Source: Fluviibacter sp041311015 (GTDB lineage Bacteria > Pseudomonadota > Gammaproteobacteria > Burkholderiales > Rhodocyclaceae). From it: a stretch of 7,566 nucleotides of DNA. The translations under genes and the position numbers were made by a program. The stretch spans positions 1-7,566 of the forward strand of contig JBFYKG010000068.1 of assembly GCA_041311015.1 (NCBI GenBank), written 5' to 3'. The notes under the pieces were generated by a model. It saw only the letters and a program-made list of their open reading frames with translations. It did not search any database and was not told the origin of the DNA. Shown here one piece after another: positions 1-6,175 of the stretch (the stretch's first letter is position 1; each line of letters begins with the position of its first letter).

Positions 1-451
1 TGGTGCGCTCCAGGTTGAGCGTGGCCTCGCGGAAGGTGGCGCTGGTCTGCGCCAGATCATTCTCTGAGCGGGTTAGCTCATCGGCCGATACCGAGCCCGT
101 TGTGGCCAGTGCCTTGCGGCGATCGTAATCGATTTTGGCACGCTCGTAATTGGCCTTGGCTTTGTCGTAGTTCACCTGCATATCCCGCGGGTCGATCAGC
201 ACGAGCACATCGCCGGCGCTGACCCGGTTGGTATCCACCACATTCACCGCGGCAATGGTGCCATCAATCTCGGGCGTCACCTGGGCAATCTCGGCCGCGG
301 TGTAGGCGTTATCCGTACTGACATAGCGCGAGCCATACAGCGCCCAGTAGAGACCGAAGGCAACGACAGCAAAGGCCACCACGCCGCCCAGGATGCTAAA
401 GGCCTTCTTACGTTCGGCGATGCTGCGCACGATCTGTTGTTTGCGACTCAT
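1..451 (-). CDS. emrA: EmrA/HlyD-family efflux adaptor (membrane fusion protein), N-terminal 150 residues; 3' part outside window
   Basis: This is the periplasmic adaptor that would join an inner-membrane drug pump to the outer-membrane channel encoded just upstream. The visible part starts at ATG 451 and is open to the left edge. A short basic cytoplasmic tail (residues 1-17) is followed by one membrane segment (about 18-38). Next comes the EmrA-type entry YVSTDNAY (43-50) and the first half of a biotinyl/lipoyl-like domain (about 53-90), including TPEIDGTIAAVNV and GDVLVLIDPRD. A charged, alanine-rich stretch from about 91 to the edge looks like the start of the coiled-coil hairpin. The ATG shares one base with the TGA of the upstream gene (TGATG). 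A good Shine-Dalgarno, AGAGGA at 461-466, lies inside the end of that gene. By analogy with emrRCAB operons an EmrB-like MFS pump should follow. Family assignment is firm; the exact drug range cannot be read. Confidence 0.93.
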   Translation of the reverse strand, partial: MSRKQQIVRSIAERKKAFSILGGVVAFAVVAFGLYWALYGSRYVSTDNAYTAAEIAQVTPEIDGTIAAVNVVDTNRVSAGDVLVLIDPRDMQVNYDKAKANYERAKIDYDRRKALATTGSVSADELTRSENDLAQTSATFREATLNLERT

Positions 452-1932
452 CAGGGGAGTTCCTCTGTTTTCTTGATATCAATGCGGTCCTGTGCCGCGC
501 TGGTTTGATACCCGCCACCCAGCGCCTTGATCATGGCCACATCCAGAATGAAGGCGCGGGTTTGTACATCGGTCTGCACCCGCCAGCTGTTAAGCAGTTC
601 ATCTTCGGCCACCAGCACATCCAGATAATTGGCCAGCCCACCGCGATAACGGTTACCGGCCACCTGCAGACCCCGGTTCTGTGCAGCCACGCTGCGATCG
701 GCCAGATTGATCTGCTTCTGTAACTGCTGCAGGCCGGCCACCACATCGGCCACTTCATTCAGCGCCTGGACCAGCGTCTTTTCATAGTTAGCCACGCTCT
801 CGTCGTATTCCGCGCGGGCCGCCGCCAGATCAGCGCGCAGCTTACCGCCCAGAAAGATCGGCAGATAGATTGCCGGGCCAGCATTACTCATGTACGAACC
901 ACTCTCGATCAACCGGTTGATCCCCAGCGACTGACCGCCGACAAAGGCGGCAATGTTCACATTGGGGTAGAACTGCGCCTTGCGATTCTCGATCCGGCTC
1001 TGCCCGGCCTCGGCCTGCCAGCGGGACGCCACAATATCTGGCCGGCGGCCCACCAGGTTGATCCCGATGTCAGGCGGCAGTGCATAGCGTGCCTGCAGCA
1101 ACGTGGCCGGTGGCTGGATCTTCAGACCACGATCCGGCCCTGCCCCCACCAATGCGGCAAGCCGGTTACGCGTTTCGGCGATGCGTACATCAATCTGCAC
1201 CAGTTCGTTTTCGACCAAATGCATTTTGCCGGCCGCCTGACTAACAGCGCCCACATTCTCCAGCCCCTGTTGTTGCCGCTCATTAAAGAGCGACCACGTC
1301 TTGGTACGGATATCCAGGGCCTTTTCGGCGGTGGTCCGGTCGGCCACCAGTCGGGCCAGATCGGCATAGCTACGGGCAATTGACGTGGTGAGAATCAGAC
1401 GCGCCTGGGCCACTTCGGCCCGGCGTGCCTGGCTCTCGGATACGGCCGTGGCCAGGGCGGCCCGGTTCTTACCCCAGAAATCGATTTCCCAGTTGAAGTT
1501 GAGTGTGGCCTGACCATAGGAGTACCAGCCCTGCGGGGTATAAGGCGCCGGGACGATGTAATTGGTACTAACTTCCTGCCCGAACACCGTGCCATTTGCC
1601 GTCAACTGTGGGTACAGCACCGACCCAATCGACTGCGACATCGACTCCGAACGGCGCAGACGTGCCTGCGCTGCTTTCAGGTCCGGCGCATCGGCCAACC
1701 CTTCTTCCATCAGCTGATTCAGTTGCGGGTCGTTGTACTTCTCCCACCAGCGGTCGGTCGGCCAGGCGGCCTCGGGACCGGCCAGAGTTTTTGTGCTTTC
1801 AAATGATTCCGGCGATCGCGCATCGACAACCGGCCCCAGCGAGGGCATGGGGGCACATGCGACAAGCAGCGTACCCAAACATGCTGCCGCCCATAAGCGG
1901 CCCCAGCGGAGCAAATGAATCTCGGGCTGCAT
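451..1932 (-). CDS. NodT-family outer-membrane efflux lipoprotein (TolC-like channel of a tripartite pump)
   Basis: This 493-residue protein should be the outer-membrane exit duct of the efflux system. It opens with a lipoprotein signal peptide: hydrophobic segment about 13-25, lipobox LVAC with Cys26, followed by Ala, which suits outer-membrane sorting. Two outer-membrane efflux repeats follow. Typical NodT-family motifs are WWEKYNDPQLNQL (62-74), NWEIDFWGKNR (147-157), LVGRRPDI (293-300), YPNV (322-325), GPAIYLPIFLGGKLR (352-366), RYRGGLANYLDVL (428-440) and IKALGGGY (468-475). Length is usual for the family. The ATG comes one base after the stop of the marR gene (TGATATG) and has no clear Shine-Dalgarno of its own, which suggests translational coupling to the regulator. 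The stop overlaps the adaptor ATG. The order matches emrC in emrRCAB-type operons, but OprM-like proteins of other pumps are close relatives, so I leave the symbol empty. Confidence 0.95.
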   Translation of the reverse strand: MQPEIHLLRWGRLWAAACLGTLLVACAPMPSLGPVVDARSPESFESTKTLAGPEAAWPTDRWWEKYNDPQLNQLMEEGLADAPDLKAAQARLRRSESMSQSIGSVLYPQLTANGTVFGQEVSTNYIVPAPYTPQGWYSYGQATLNFNWEIDFWGKNRAALATAVSESQARRAEVAQARLILTTSIARSYADLARLVADRTTAEKALDIRTKTWSLFNERQQQGLENVGAVSQAAGKMHLVENELVQIDVRIAETRNRLAALVGAGPDRGLKIQPPATLLQARYALPPDIGINLVGRRPDIVASRWQAEAGQSRIENRKAQFYPNVNIAAFVGGQSLGINRLIESGSYMSNAGPAIYLPIFLGGKLRADLAAARAEYDESVANYEKTLVQALNEVADVVAGLQQLQKQINLADRSVAAQNRGLQVAGNRYRGGLANYLDVLVAEDELLNSWRVQTDVQTRAFILDVAMIKALGGGYQTSAAQDRIDIKKTEELP

Positions 1933-1933
1933 A

Positions 1934-2398
1934 TCAGTCGGCGATCTTGCTCAGCACGTTTGTGGCTGCGCGGATTTCATCGGTCTTCAGAATTGAATGC
2001 ATCCAGTCCTGCGTCATCGCCACCAGATCTTTCATCGCACGCGCCACGCAGCGATTGCCGCTGGCCGTTAAACGCACCGGCTTGACCCGGTTATCGTTTC
2101 GGGCCACCGAGCGTTCGACGAACTTCTTTTCTGCCAGCAGGTGAATCACTTTGGTCAACCCGCCCGAGGTAATCAGCACGCGGTCCTGAATCTGCCCCGG
2201 CGTTAGCTCATAAGGTGCTTCGGCATTACGCAAGGTGGCCAGCACATCAAACTCGGCCGGCGTCAGCCCATGCTGATCCCAGACCGTGCGCGCCCGCGCA
2301 TGCGCCACCTTGCGTGCCCGCTCCAGATGTAGAAAGAGGGGCACCACCAAAGGGTCATGCGCCACCGCCCACTCGTGTGAATGTGTGTCATCAGCCAT
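1934..2398 (-). CDS. MarR-family transcriptional regulator, probable repressor of the efflux operon
   Basis: This 154-residue winged-helix regulator is first in the efflux operon. The MarR core spans roughly residues 20-150: LTPAEFDVLATLRNA begins the DNA-binding domain, ITSGGLTKVIHLLAEKKFVER looks like the recognition helix and the approach to the wing, and NDNRVKPVRLT matches the DxRxxxVxLT wing motif. Flanking helices would form the dimer interface. Family knowledge: such proteins bind short inverted repeats as dimers and let go when a drug or phenolic ligand binds. The perfect inverted repeat at 2413-2430, only 14 bases upstream of the ATG, is the obvious target, so the gene probably represses itself and the two pump genes behind it. 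I see no Shine-Dalgarno in front of ATG 2398; the predicted transcript may begin at or next to the ATG. The role as EmrR-like local repressor is an inference from position. Confidence 0.93.
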   Translation of the reverse strand: MADDTHSHEWAVAHDPLVVPLFLHLERARKVAHARARTVWDQHGLTPAEFDVLATLRNAEAPYELTPGQIQDRVLITSGGLTKVIHLLAEKKFVERSVARNDNRVKPVRLTASGNRCVARAMKDLVAMTQDWMHSILKTDEIRAATNVLSKIAD

Positions 2399-2404
2399 GC
2401 CGCC

Positions 2405-2433
2405 ATATTAACTATCTTTCCAGAAAGATACAA
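2405..2433 (-). promoter_or_regulatory. Candidate promoter of the marR-efflux operon
   Basis: On the minus strand TTGTAT (2433-2428) is followed after exactly 17 bases by TAATAT (2410-2405). The -10 matches the consensus at 4 of 6 positions and the -35 only at its TTG, so this is a moderate promoter. A start seven bases after the -10 would fall on the A of the marR ATG at 2398, giving a leaderless message. This would agree with the lack of a ribosome binding site there. Confidence 0.5.
2413..2430. promoter_or_regulatory. Probable MarR operator (perfect inverted repeat)
   Basis: The sequence TATCTTTC-CA-GAAAGATA is a perfect 8-base inverted repeat around a 2-base centre. Its length and position fit a MarR dimer site. 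It lies almost wholly inside the 17-base spacer between the predicted -35 (2428-2433) and -10 (2405-2410) of the marR promoter, so bound regulator would block RNA polymerase. Binding itself is inferred. Confidence 0.75.
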
Positions 2434-2469
2434 GGCGTGAGCCGGCAAAACGGGTACACCCAAGCGCAC

Positions 2470-3672
2470 TCAGGAACGGTTGTTTTGGGTCAGGGCCCAG
2501 GTGTCGCGCGCGATCACGGCTTCTTCATTGGTGGGAATCACCCACACGCCGACACGGCTCTCCGGCTTTGAAATCCGGCGCGGTCCGACGATGTCTGCCT
2601 GATTCAGCGCCTCGTCGAGAGCCACCCCGGCCCAGGCCAGCGCCGCGCAGGCGCGTGCACGAATCAACGCCGAATGCTCACCAATACCGGCGGTAAACAC
2701 CAGGCCATCGAGCCCCTGGATCGCGCCCATGGCCGCACCCGTTTCCCGCGCCAGCATAGATACGAACAGATCCACAGCCAGTTTGGCCGTGGGGGCGTCG
2801 CTCTGCTCCAGATCACGCATATCATTGGAAATGCCACTCACCCCCAGCAGGCCGGATTCCTTGATGATGAGTTTTTCCACAGCCTCAACCGACATGCCGC
2901 ACTGGCCGATCAGATACAGCGGGATCATCGGATCCAGCGACCCGGTCCGCGTACCCATCATCAAACCATCGAGTGGCGAAAAACCCATCGAGGTATAGGC
3001 GCTCTTACCATCGACCAGACCACACAGACTGGCGCCACTGCCTAAATGCATCACCACAGTTCGGCCACGGGCCAGCACCGGATCCAGCACTGGCAACTGG
3101 GTGGCGATGTAGTCATACGACAAGCCATGAAAGCCCCAACGCCGAATGCCCTTGTCTCGATAGCTCAGCGGCAACGCATACAGATCAGCCAGTTCGGATT
3201 TTGTGCGGTGGAATGCCGAATCAAAACACGCCACCTGTACCAGATCAGGATCCAGCTGCCGCAACAGGCGCATGGCCTCTACTTCGGCCGGCTGATGGCT
3301 GGGCACAATGGGGGCATAACGATCCAGCACCTCCAGCACCTGGTCATTGACCCGCACCGCATGCGGATATTCCGTACCGCCCAGAACGACCCGATGCCCA
3401 ACGGCTTTTAACGCGTAACCCGCTGCCTGCTGCCGCACAAAATCCAGAATGATCTCAACGGCTTCTGCCCGACGTTTGGGCGCATCCCATTGCCGCTCAT
3501 CCAACACCTGCCCGCCAGCGTCTTTTGCCTTGAAGTGTGGCTGACCGAGCAGGCCCTCGATTTGGCCACCCAACAGCAGGCAGGGCTCGCCATTCCCCAC
3601 CGCGTACAACGAAAACTTAACACTGGACGAACCCGTGTTCAGGCACAGCAAAACAGGCGGGCGGCTTGTCAT
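2470..3672 (-). CDS. ackA: Acetate kinase (acetate/propionate kinase family)
   Basis: This cytoplasmic enzyme transfers phosphate between ATP and acetate (or propionate), making or using acetyl phosphate. The 400-residue length is normal. Landmarks are the phosphate-binding LNTGSSSVKF (11-20, Asn12), GHRVV (92-96, Arg94), SHQPAE with His126, FDSAFH with Asp151, RRWGFHG with His182, HLGSGAS with His209, SMGFSPLDGLMMGTRTG with Arg242, TAGIGEHS (328-334) and PTNEEAVIARDT (Glu383/384). These line up with the substrate- and ATP-site residues known from the Methanosarcina enzyme. Two departures from the classic form are seen: VVLGG where VVHGG is usual (Leu97), and GLSYDY instead of GTSHxY after the GFH; the second is, as far as I recall, common in a proteobacterial branch. 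The ATG directly follows the epimerase stop (TAGATG) without a clear Shine-Dalgarno, so translation is probably coupled. No phosphotransacetylase gene lies beside it. Confidence 0.95.
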   Translation of the reverse strand: MTSRPPVLLCLNTGSSSVKFSLYAVGNGEPCLLLGGQIEGLLGQPHFKAKDAGGQVLDERQWDAPKRRAEAVEIILDFVRQQAAGYALKAVGHRVVLGGTEYPHAVRVNDQVLEVLDRYAPIVPSHQPAEVEAMRLLRQLDPDLVQVACFDSAFHRTKSELADLYALPLSYRDKGIRRWGFHGLSYDYIATQLPVLDPVLARGRTVVMHLGSGASLCGLVDGKSAYTSMGFSPLDGLMMGTRTGSLDPMIPLYLIGQCGMSVEAVEKLIIKESGLLGVSGISNDMRDLEQSDAPTAKLAVDLFVSMLARETGAAMGAIQGLDGLVFTAGIGEHSALIRARACAALAWAGVALDEALNQADIVGPRRISKPESRVGVWVIPTNEEAVIARDTWALTQNNRS

Positions 3673-4686
3673 CTAGCGGCCGTAATAGCTGCGATACCAG
3701 TCAACAAAGCGCCCCACCCCATCGCGCACCGAAGTGGCCGGCTGAAAACCCACCCAGGCATCCAGAGCACGGGTGTCGGCAAAGGTCTCGGTCACATCGC
3801 CAGCCTGCAGGGGCAAGAAGTTTTTCTGCGCGGTCATGCCGACCGAGGCCTCAATGGCGGTGATGAAATCCATCAACGGCACCGGATCACTGTTACCGAT
3901 ATTGAAGATCCGGTACGGCGCCCGACCAGTATGCGGCAGCGGGTGCTGCGGGTCAAAGGCCGCATCCGGTGACGCCGGTTTATCGAGCACGCGGATCACT
4001 CCTTCAACGATGTCATCGATATAGGTGAAATCCCGGCGCATCTTGCCTTCGTTAAATACCTTGATCGGCTCATTGTTGAGCATGGCGCTCACAAAGAGGA
4101 ACAGCGACTGATCCGGCCGACCCCAGGGGCCATAGACGGTAAAGAACCGCAGCCCGGTGACCGGTAGGTTATACAGATGGCTATAGCTATGCGCCATGAG
4201 CTCGTTGGCGCGCTTGGTAGCCGCGTACAGGCTGACCGGGTGATCAACGCTATCCGCTTCGGAGAACGGCATTTTTTCATTGCCGCCATACACGCTGGAG
4301 CTGGAGGCATAGACCAGATGCCCCACCTGATTCTGGCGACAACCTTCGAGCACATTCAGAAAACCCGTCAGGTTGCAGTCGGCATAAGTATGCGGATTGG
4401 TGACCGAATAACGCACCCCGGCCTGCGCCGCCAGATGCACCACACCATCAAACTTTTCCTGGGCAAACAGATCGGCGATCAATTCACGATTGACCAGATC
4501 CCCTTTGATAAAGCGGAACCCGGGGTACTTTTTAAGCACCTCAAGGCGACCCAGCTTCAGCGCCGGATCGTAATAGTCATTAAGATTATCCAGCCCGACA
4601 ACAGTATCGCCCCGCTGCAACAAACGCTCTGCGGTGTGCATGCCGATAAAACCGGCGGCACCAGTAACCAGGTAATGACGGGGCAT
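3673..4686 (-). CDS. NAD-dependent sugar-nucleotide epimerase, UDP-glucuronate 4-epimerase-like
   Basis: This is an extended short-chain dehydrogenase of the kind that turns UDP-glucuronate into UDP-galacturonate for capsule, O-antigen or other surface sugars. Counting from ATG 4686 it has 337 residues. The NAD-binding GAAGFIG is at 9-15, followed by GLDNLNDYYD, which is typical of the CapI/UDP-glucuronate epimerase branch. The catalytic serine region ASSSSVYG lies at about 127-134 and the YxxxK pair is Tyr154/Lys158 in SLYAATKRANE. RFFTVYGPWGRPD (180-192) and RRDFTYIDDI (217-226) are also family hallmarks. The frame can be extended to a TTG at 4698, but I prefer the ATG: family members begin a few residues before the GxxGxxG, a weak GGA lies 7 bases upstream, and the best -10 (4701-4706) would start the message after the TTG. 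It is probably co-transcribed with ackA. Substrate is inferred from family motifs only; related epimerases acting on other UDP-sugars cannot be excluded. Confidence 0.92.
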   Translation of the reverse strand: MPRHYLVTGAAGFIGMHTAERLLQRGDTVVGLDNLNDYYDPALKLGRLEVLKKYPGFRFIKGDLVNRELIADLFAQEKFDGVVHLAAQAGVRYSVTNPHTYADCNLTGFLNVLEGCRQNQVGHLVYASSSSVYGGNEKMPFSEADSVDHPVSLYAATKRANELMAHSYSHLYNLPVTGLRFFTVYGPWGRPDQSLFLFVSAMLNNEPIKVFNEGKMRRDFTYIDDIVEGVIRVLDKPASPDAAFDPQHPLPHTGRAPYRIFNIGNSDPVPLMDFITAIEASVGMTAQKNFLPLQAGDVTETFADTRALDAWVGFQPATSVRDGVGRFVDWYRSYYGR

Positions 4687-4700
4687 CAGAATGTCCAAGG

Positions 4701-4720
4701 CTTATAATTGCGTCATTATC
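4701..4720 (-). promoter_or_regulatory. Candidate promoter region of the epimerase-ackA operon
   Basis: Two minus-strand -10-like hexamers are present upstream of the epimerase: TATAAG (4706-4701, 5 of 6 consensus) and GATAAT (4720-4715, 5 of 6). Neither has a good -35 at the usual distance, so I cannot choose between them. Either would give a short leader before ATG 4686. The first overlaps the plus-strand TATAAT. Confidence 0.4.
4703..4708 (+). promoter_or_regulatory. Candidate -10 element for the lipoprotein-cupin pair
   Basis: A perfect TATAAT lies about 50 bases upstream of the lipoprotein ATG. No convincing -35 hexamer is found 16-18 bases before it, so strength or activator dependence cannot be judged. 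It shares four bases with the minus-strand TATAAG, so the two divergent promoters would compete for the same DNA. Confidence 0.45.
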
Positions 4721-4757
4721 TCATTGAAGGCGCTGGCTGCCTTCCCCCGCTTTCCTG

Positions 4758-5468
4758 ATGACCATGCCCCCAAGCTCCCTGACGCCCACCGCCCGCGCCC
4801 AACGCCTGTTCCGGTGGATGGCACCCGCCTTACTTGTGCTGCTGCTCACCGCCTGCGCGGGGATTAGCGGCAAACCCGATCCGAACGAATTCCTGGATTC
4901 CGCCGATTACGACCGGCTCAAGCAGGTATCGACCCAACCCGGGATCCGCATCTACCGCTACCTCAGCCCGGATTTCAAACGCAGCGATTTCAAAACGGTC
5001 ATGGTCGACCCCATCGTGCTGTACCAGAACCCGGAGAAGGATCTCGGTAAAACCGGCATCACGGAAGAAACGATCTATCGGGTGCGCAACTCGATGGACA
5101 TCACCATGCGCCAGCTGGTTCGTAAGCAATTCGGCATCAGCTACAAACCCGGCGAGCGTGTCGCACGCCTCAGCACCGCCATTACCGGTGTCCTGCTCGA
5201 GGGCAATACCTTCAAGCCACGCCGCCTGGTAACGATATCGACCGTGCTTAAAGCCGCCGGCAAGGGCAACAACATCGACGGCAGCAAACCCTACCTGATG
5301 GTCGAAGCCAAACTCATCAACAGCACCACCGGCAAGTTGATGGGCGAAGGCGTCTACCTGATCTCCAGCGAGCAATTCCGTCAGGAAGTCGACTCCCCCG
5401 AGAAGTTCCAGCTCCTGGCCAACCAGTGGGCACGCGGCGCCATCAGCGTGGCGAGCGGCCTGCGCTAG
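4758..5468 (+). CDS. DUF3313-like outer-membrane lipoprotein of unknown function
   Basis: The product is a 236-residue predicted lipoprotein. A basic N-terminus (ARAQRLFR) leads to a hydrophobic segment (about 21-30) and the lipobox LTAC with Cys33, followed by Ala, which fits sorting to the outer membrane. The mature part shows the layout I associate with DUF3313: an early FLDSADYDRLKQV segment (45-57), RYLSPDFKRSDFKTVMVDPIVLY, an amphipathic region before RKQFGISY, then GERVARLSTAITGV, and a beta-rich segment with VEAKLINSTTGKLMGEGVY before a C-terminal helix with a Trp. No catalytic motif is visible. ATG codons lie at 4758 and 4764 in the same frame (ATGACCATG), and neither has a clear Shine-Dalgarno. 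The cupin gene follows closely and is probably in the same operon. The lipoprotein call is firm; the DUF3313 link is from recalled sequence pattern and less sure. Confidence 0.85.
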   Translation: MTMPPSSLTPTARAQRLFRWMAPALLVLLLTACAGISGKPDPNEFLDSADYDRLKQVSTQPGIRIYRYLSPDFKRSDFKTVMVDPIVLYQNPEKDLGKTGITEETIYRVRNSMDITMRQLVRKQFGISYKPGERVARLSTAITGVLLEGNTFKPRRLVTISTVLKAAGKGNNIDGSKPYLMVEAKLINSTTGKLMGEGVYLISSEQFRQEVDSPEKFQLLANQWARGAISVASGLR

Positions 5469-5492
5469 TTTATAGATCTTGTAGAGATGACC

Positions 5493-5939
5493 ATGAAACT
5501 TAAAGCCTGCGTTTTAGGATTGGCGCTGAGCCTCACCCCCTTGCTGGGTTTAGCTGATGACACGATCAAACACGCCTACCCGGATATCCCCGGGGTCAAG
5601 GCACAGGTGTTGATTAAGACCACGCAATCATGGAATGGTTCTACGCTTCCGGAGTTCGGCTCCGGGCAGCCGGAGATCACGATTATTCGTTATAGCTTTG
5701 CACCGGGCGCAACGCTGCCCATGCACATGCACCCCGTAATCAACGCCGGTGTCTTGCTCAAAGGCGAACTGATTGTAACCACCAAAACAGGTCAGAAGAT
5801 CGAACTCAAGGCGGGCGACCCGCTGGTGGAACTTTTTAAGGAGTGGCATTCCGGCCTGAACCCCGGCAAAGAACCGGTCGATCTGATCGTGGTCTATGCG
5901 GGCACGGTGGGCACACCGCTGGTGATTCGAGAGCAGTAA
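5493..5939 (+). CDS. Exported small cupin-domain protein
   Basis: This 148-residue protein has a signal peptide (basic MKLKACVL, hydrophobic core, likely cut after GLA before DD) and a single cupin domain, so it should work in the periplasm. The opening LIKTTQSWNG and the segment GQPEITIIRYSFAPG resemble a common proteobacterial family of periplasmic cupins. Metal-site motif 1 has His78 and His80 (LPMHMHPVINAG), but the usual Glu position is Asn84. Motif 2 keeps His119 and Asn123 (WHSGLN) while its PxG is replaced. A three-His metal site is possible; no reaction can be named. I chose ATG 5493 over the in-frame ATG 5487 because the purine-rich GTAGAG at 5481-5486 would touch the first ATG but stands six bases from the second. 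Only 24 bases separate it from the lipoprotein gene, which suggests one operon, and a strong terminator follows. Confidence 0.88.
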   Translation: MKLKACVLGLALSLTPLLGLADDTIKHAYPDIPGVKAQVLIKTTQSWNGSTLPEFGSGQPEITIIRYSFAPGATLPMHMHPVINAGVLLKGELIVTTKTGQKIELKAGDPLVELFKEWHSGLNPGKEPVDLIVVYAGTVGTPLVIREQ

Positions 5940-5960
5940 CGCGTCCAGCAAATAAAAAGC

Positions 5961-5996
5961 AAAAGGCCTCTAAGTTATTCAACTTAAAGGCCTTTT
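5961..5996. terminator. Two-way intrinsic terminator between the cupin gene and tRNA-Ser
   Basis: A 16-base stem (5961-5976 with 5981-5996) with one mismatch and an ATTC loop is built around AAAAGGCCT and AGGCCTTTT. Reading right, the arm ends in a run of five T. Reading left, the stem is followed by CTTTTTATT. It can therefore end the lipoprotein-cupin message on the plus strand, 21 bases after the cupin stop, and the tRNA transcript on the minus strand, whose CCA lies five bases away. Confidence 0.9.
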
Positions 5997-6001
5997 TAGT
6001 T

Positions 6002-6089
<88 letters not shown>

Positions 6090-6098
6090 GACGCGCGA

Positions 6099-6106
6099 AT
6101 TGTAGC
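6099..6106 (-). promoter_or_regulatory. Extended -10 promoter element of tRNA-Ser
   Basis: TACAAT (6104-6099, 5 of 6 consensus) is preceded by TG one base away, giving an extended -10 (TGCTACAAT). The only -35-like hexamer, TTCAGA at 6125-6120, is 15 bases away, which is short. The bases between the -10 and the tRNA, TCGCGCGTC, form a GC-rich discriminator as is usual for stable-RNA promoters under stringent control. The predicted start is only a few bases before the mature 5' end. Confidence 0.6.
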
Positions 6107-6175
6107 ACGTTCTGCCATTTCTGAAGCACCCCAAAGCCATGGCGCCAACACCATCACAGGGATTCTGCCGCTAAA

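Larger units (their letters stand above)
4687..4757. other. Divergent intergenic region between epimerase and lipoprotein genes
   Basis: These 71 bases are the only divergent gap in the window. They hold the overlapping -10 hexamers described separately, an AT-rich patch (4701-4724) and then a GC- and C-rich stretch (4725-4757) leading to the lipoprotein ATG. I see no Shine-Dalgarno for the lipoprotein, no hairpin and no clear operator repeat. Confidence 0.6.

Noticed and set aside
1596..2144. Plus-strand reading frame of 182 codons
   Set aside because: It is antisense to the channel and marR genes, which have clear family motifs; its own translation has no recognisable domain and the typical composition of a shadow frame.
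2452..2461. GGGTACACCC repeat just after ackA, considered as a terminator
   Set aside because: The arms are four bases with a two-base loop, too small to form a stable hairpin, and only a short T-run follows on the minus strand. Read-through from ackA into marR is therefore possible but not shown.
3046..3411. Several plus-strand frames opposite ackA (for example this 121-codon one)
   Set aside because: They lie wholly antisense to an intact acetate kinase and show no domain or ribosome binding site.
4687..4698. Epimerase start at TTG 4698
   Set aside because: It adds four residues that the family usually lacks, has no Shine-Dalgarno and would lie upstream of the transcript start predicted from TATAAG; ATG 4686 is preferred.
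4830..5375. Minus-strand reading frame of 181 codons opposite the lipoprotein
   Set aside because: The plus strand has a signal peptide, lipobox and coherent domain; the antisense product has no recognisable feature.
6090..6175. Search for a plus-strand promoter of the mltF-like gene
   Set aside because: No pair of hexamers with proper spacing was found here; the region is explained by the tRNA promoter on the other strand.
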